Source of the DNA: Roseomonas xinghualingensis
GTDB taxonomy: Bacteria > Pseudomonadota > Alphaproteobacteria > Acetobacterales > Acetobacteraceae
Direction of reading: 5' to 3'
Length of the DNA: 6,357 nucleotides
NCBI RefSeq assembly: GCF_025791835.1
Contig: NZ_JAOXLP010000079.1
Location: 1-6,357, forward strand
In this document: positions 5,931 to 6,357 of the stretch, one piece after another
Layout: every line of letters starts with the position of its first letter
How positions within the stretch are numbered: the stretch's first letter is position 1
Program-made: the position numbers and the translations under genes
The notes under the pieces: generated by a model
What the model was told of the DNA's origin: nothing
What the model saw: only the letters and a program-made list of their open reading frames with translations
The model's database searches: none

Positions 5931-6357
5931 TTCCCCACCCCGCGGCGTCGATACCCCCTCTCCGTGAATGCTCGCGCGAGCCCCTCGTGCTGCCTCTAGC
6001 GCCGCCCGGGTCCGCTCCGAGATGAGCTCCCGCTCCTTCTGCGCCATGGCGGTATAGACCCGCATCATCAGGTCATCCGCCCGGGCATGTCGGCCGCCCG
6101 GATCGAGATCCCCTCCTCCAGCAACTGCGAGAGGGTGTGAGCACGTCGGGTAATCCGACCGACGCGCGCGGCCACCAGCACCGCCCCGAGCTGTCGGCAG
6201 CGGGTCAGGGCGGCCTGGAACCCGGGCCTACGGTCGTCCTTCCCCGAGGCGATATCCTGGTGCTCGGCGACCAGCGTCCAGCCCTCGCGCTCGACGAAGG
6301 CACGGACGCTGGCCTGCTGCGCCTCAAGGCCCAGGCCAGAGTGCCCCTGCTCGGCGG
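5925..6357 (-). pseudogene. Degenerate serine recombinase/resolvase, frameshifted and truncated
   Basis: This is a remnant of a serine site-specific recombinase (resolvase/invertase family) reading leftward from the window edge; the start and the catalytic Ser lie outside. The first frame, from 6355, reads AEQGHSGLGLEAQQASVRAF, then DIASGKDDRRPGFQAAL, LGAVLVAARVGRITRRA and LLEEGISIRAADMPG, and stops at 6068-6070. Adding one G in the run near 6081-6083 restores ADDLMMRVYTAMAQKERELISERTRAALEAAR, the expected family continuation with the KERELISERT helix, ending at TGA 5925-5927. This points to a 1-nt deletion. The usual LDR motif reads VGR here, losing a conserved Asp. After ERTRAALEAAR the sequence drifts, and the C-terminal helix-turn-helix domain is absent. 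The gene is therefore almost certainly inactive. It marks past mobile-element activity at the right edge of the cargo operons. A sequencing error could explain the frameshift, but not the Asp loss or the truncation. Confidence 0.82.

Noticed and set aside
1..6357. CRISPR array or tandem repeats
   Set aside because: No regularly spaced direct repeats were seen in any noncoding gap; the gaps are also too short for an array.

Overview
The window is high-GC bacterial DNA with dense coding on both strands and frequent GTG/TTG starts. The style of the terminase, the ADP-ribosylglycohydrolase and the serine recombinase suggests an alphaproteobacterium, possibly Acetobacteraceae such as Roseomonas-like bacteria. 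That assignment is a low-confidence inference from memory of similar proteins.

Layout, left to right. (1) Positions 3-635, plus strand: the C-terminal nuclease part of a phage terminase large subunit, cut by the window edge and followed by a hairpin terminator. (2) Positions 636-890: a noncoding gap with an AT-rich patch that may hold a promoter, then a leader hairpin. (3) Positions 891-4122, plus strand: a tightly coupled three-gene operon. It encodes a 142-aa protein of unknown function, a 440-aa metallo-beta-lactamase-fold/beta-CASP nuclease-like protein with a full set of metal ligands, and a 494-aa protein joining a PD-(D/E)XK nuclease core to a C-terminal DUF6508-like domain. (4) A perfect 12-bp hairpin at 4129-4155 separates this operon from the convergent genes. 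(5) Positions 4165-5756, minus strand: a two-gene operon, with an ADP-ribosylglycohydrolase upstream and a CDKN3/dual-specificity-like protein phosphatase downstream, sharing a 4-nt GTGA overlap. (6) Positions 5757-5924: an intergenic stretch with imperfect inverted repeats. (7) Positions 5925-6357, minus strand: a degenerate serine recombinase with a frameshift, a lost conserved Asp and no DNA-binding domain.

A phage packaging gene on one side and a decayed recombinase on the other frame two compact cargo operons, as expected of an accessory or defence island. The plus-strand operon pairs two different predicted nuclease folds with a small partner protein, and is the best candidate here for an undescribed nucleic-acid-targeting or anti-phage system. 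The minus-strand pair would remove two kinds of modification, ADP-ribose and phosphate, from proteins or nucleic acids. No function has been shown for either set from the sequence alone.
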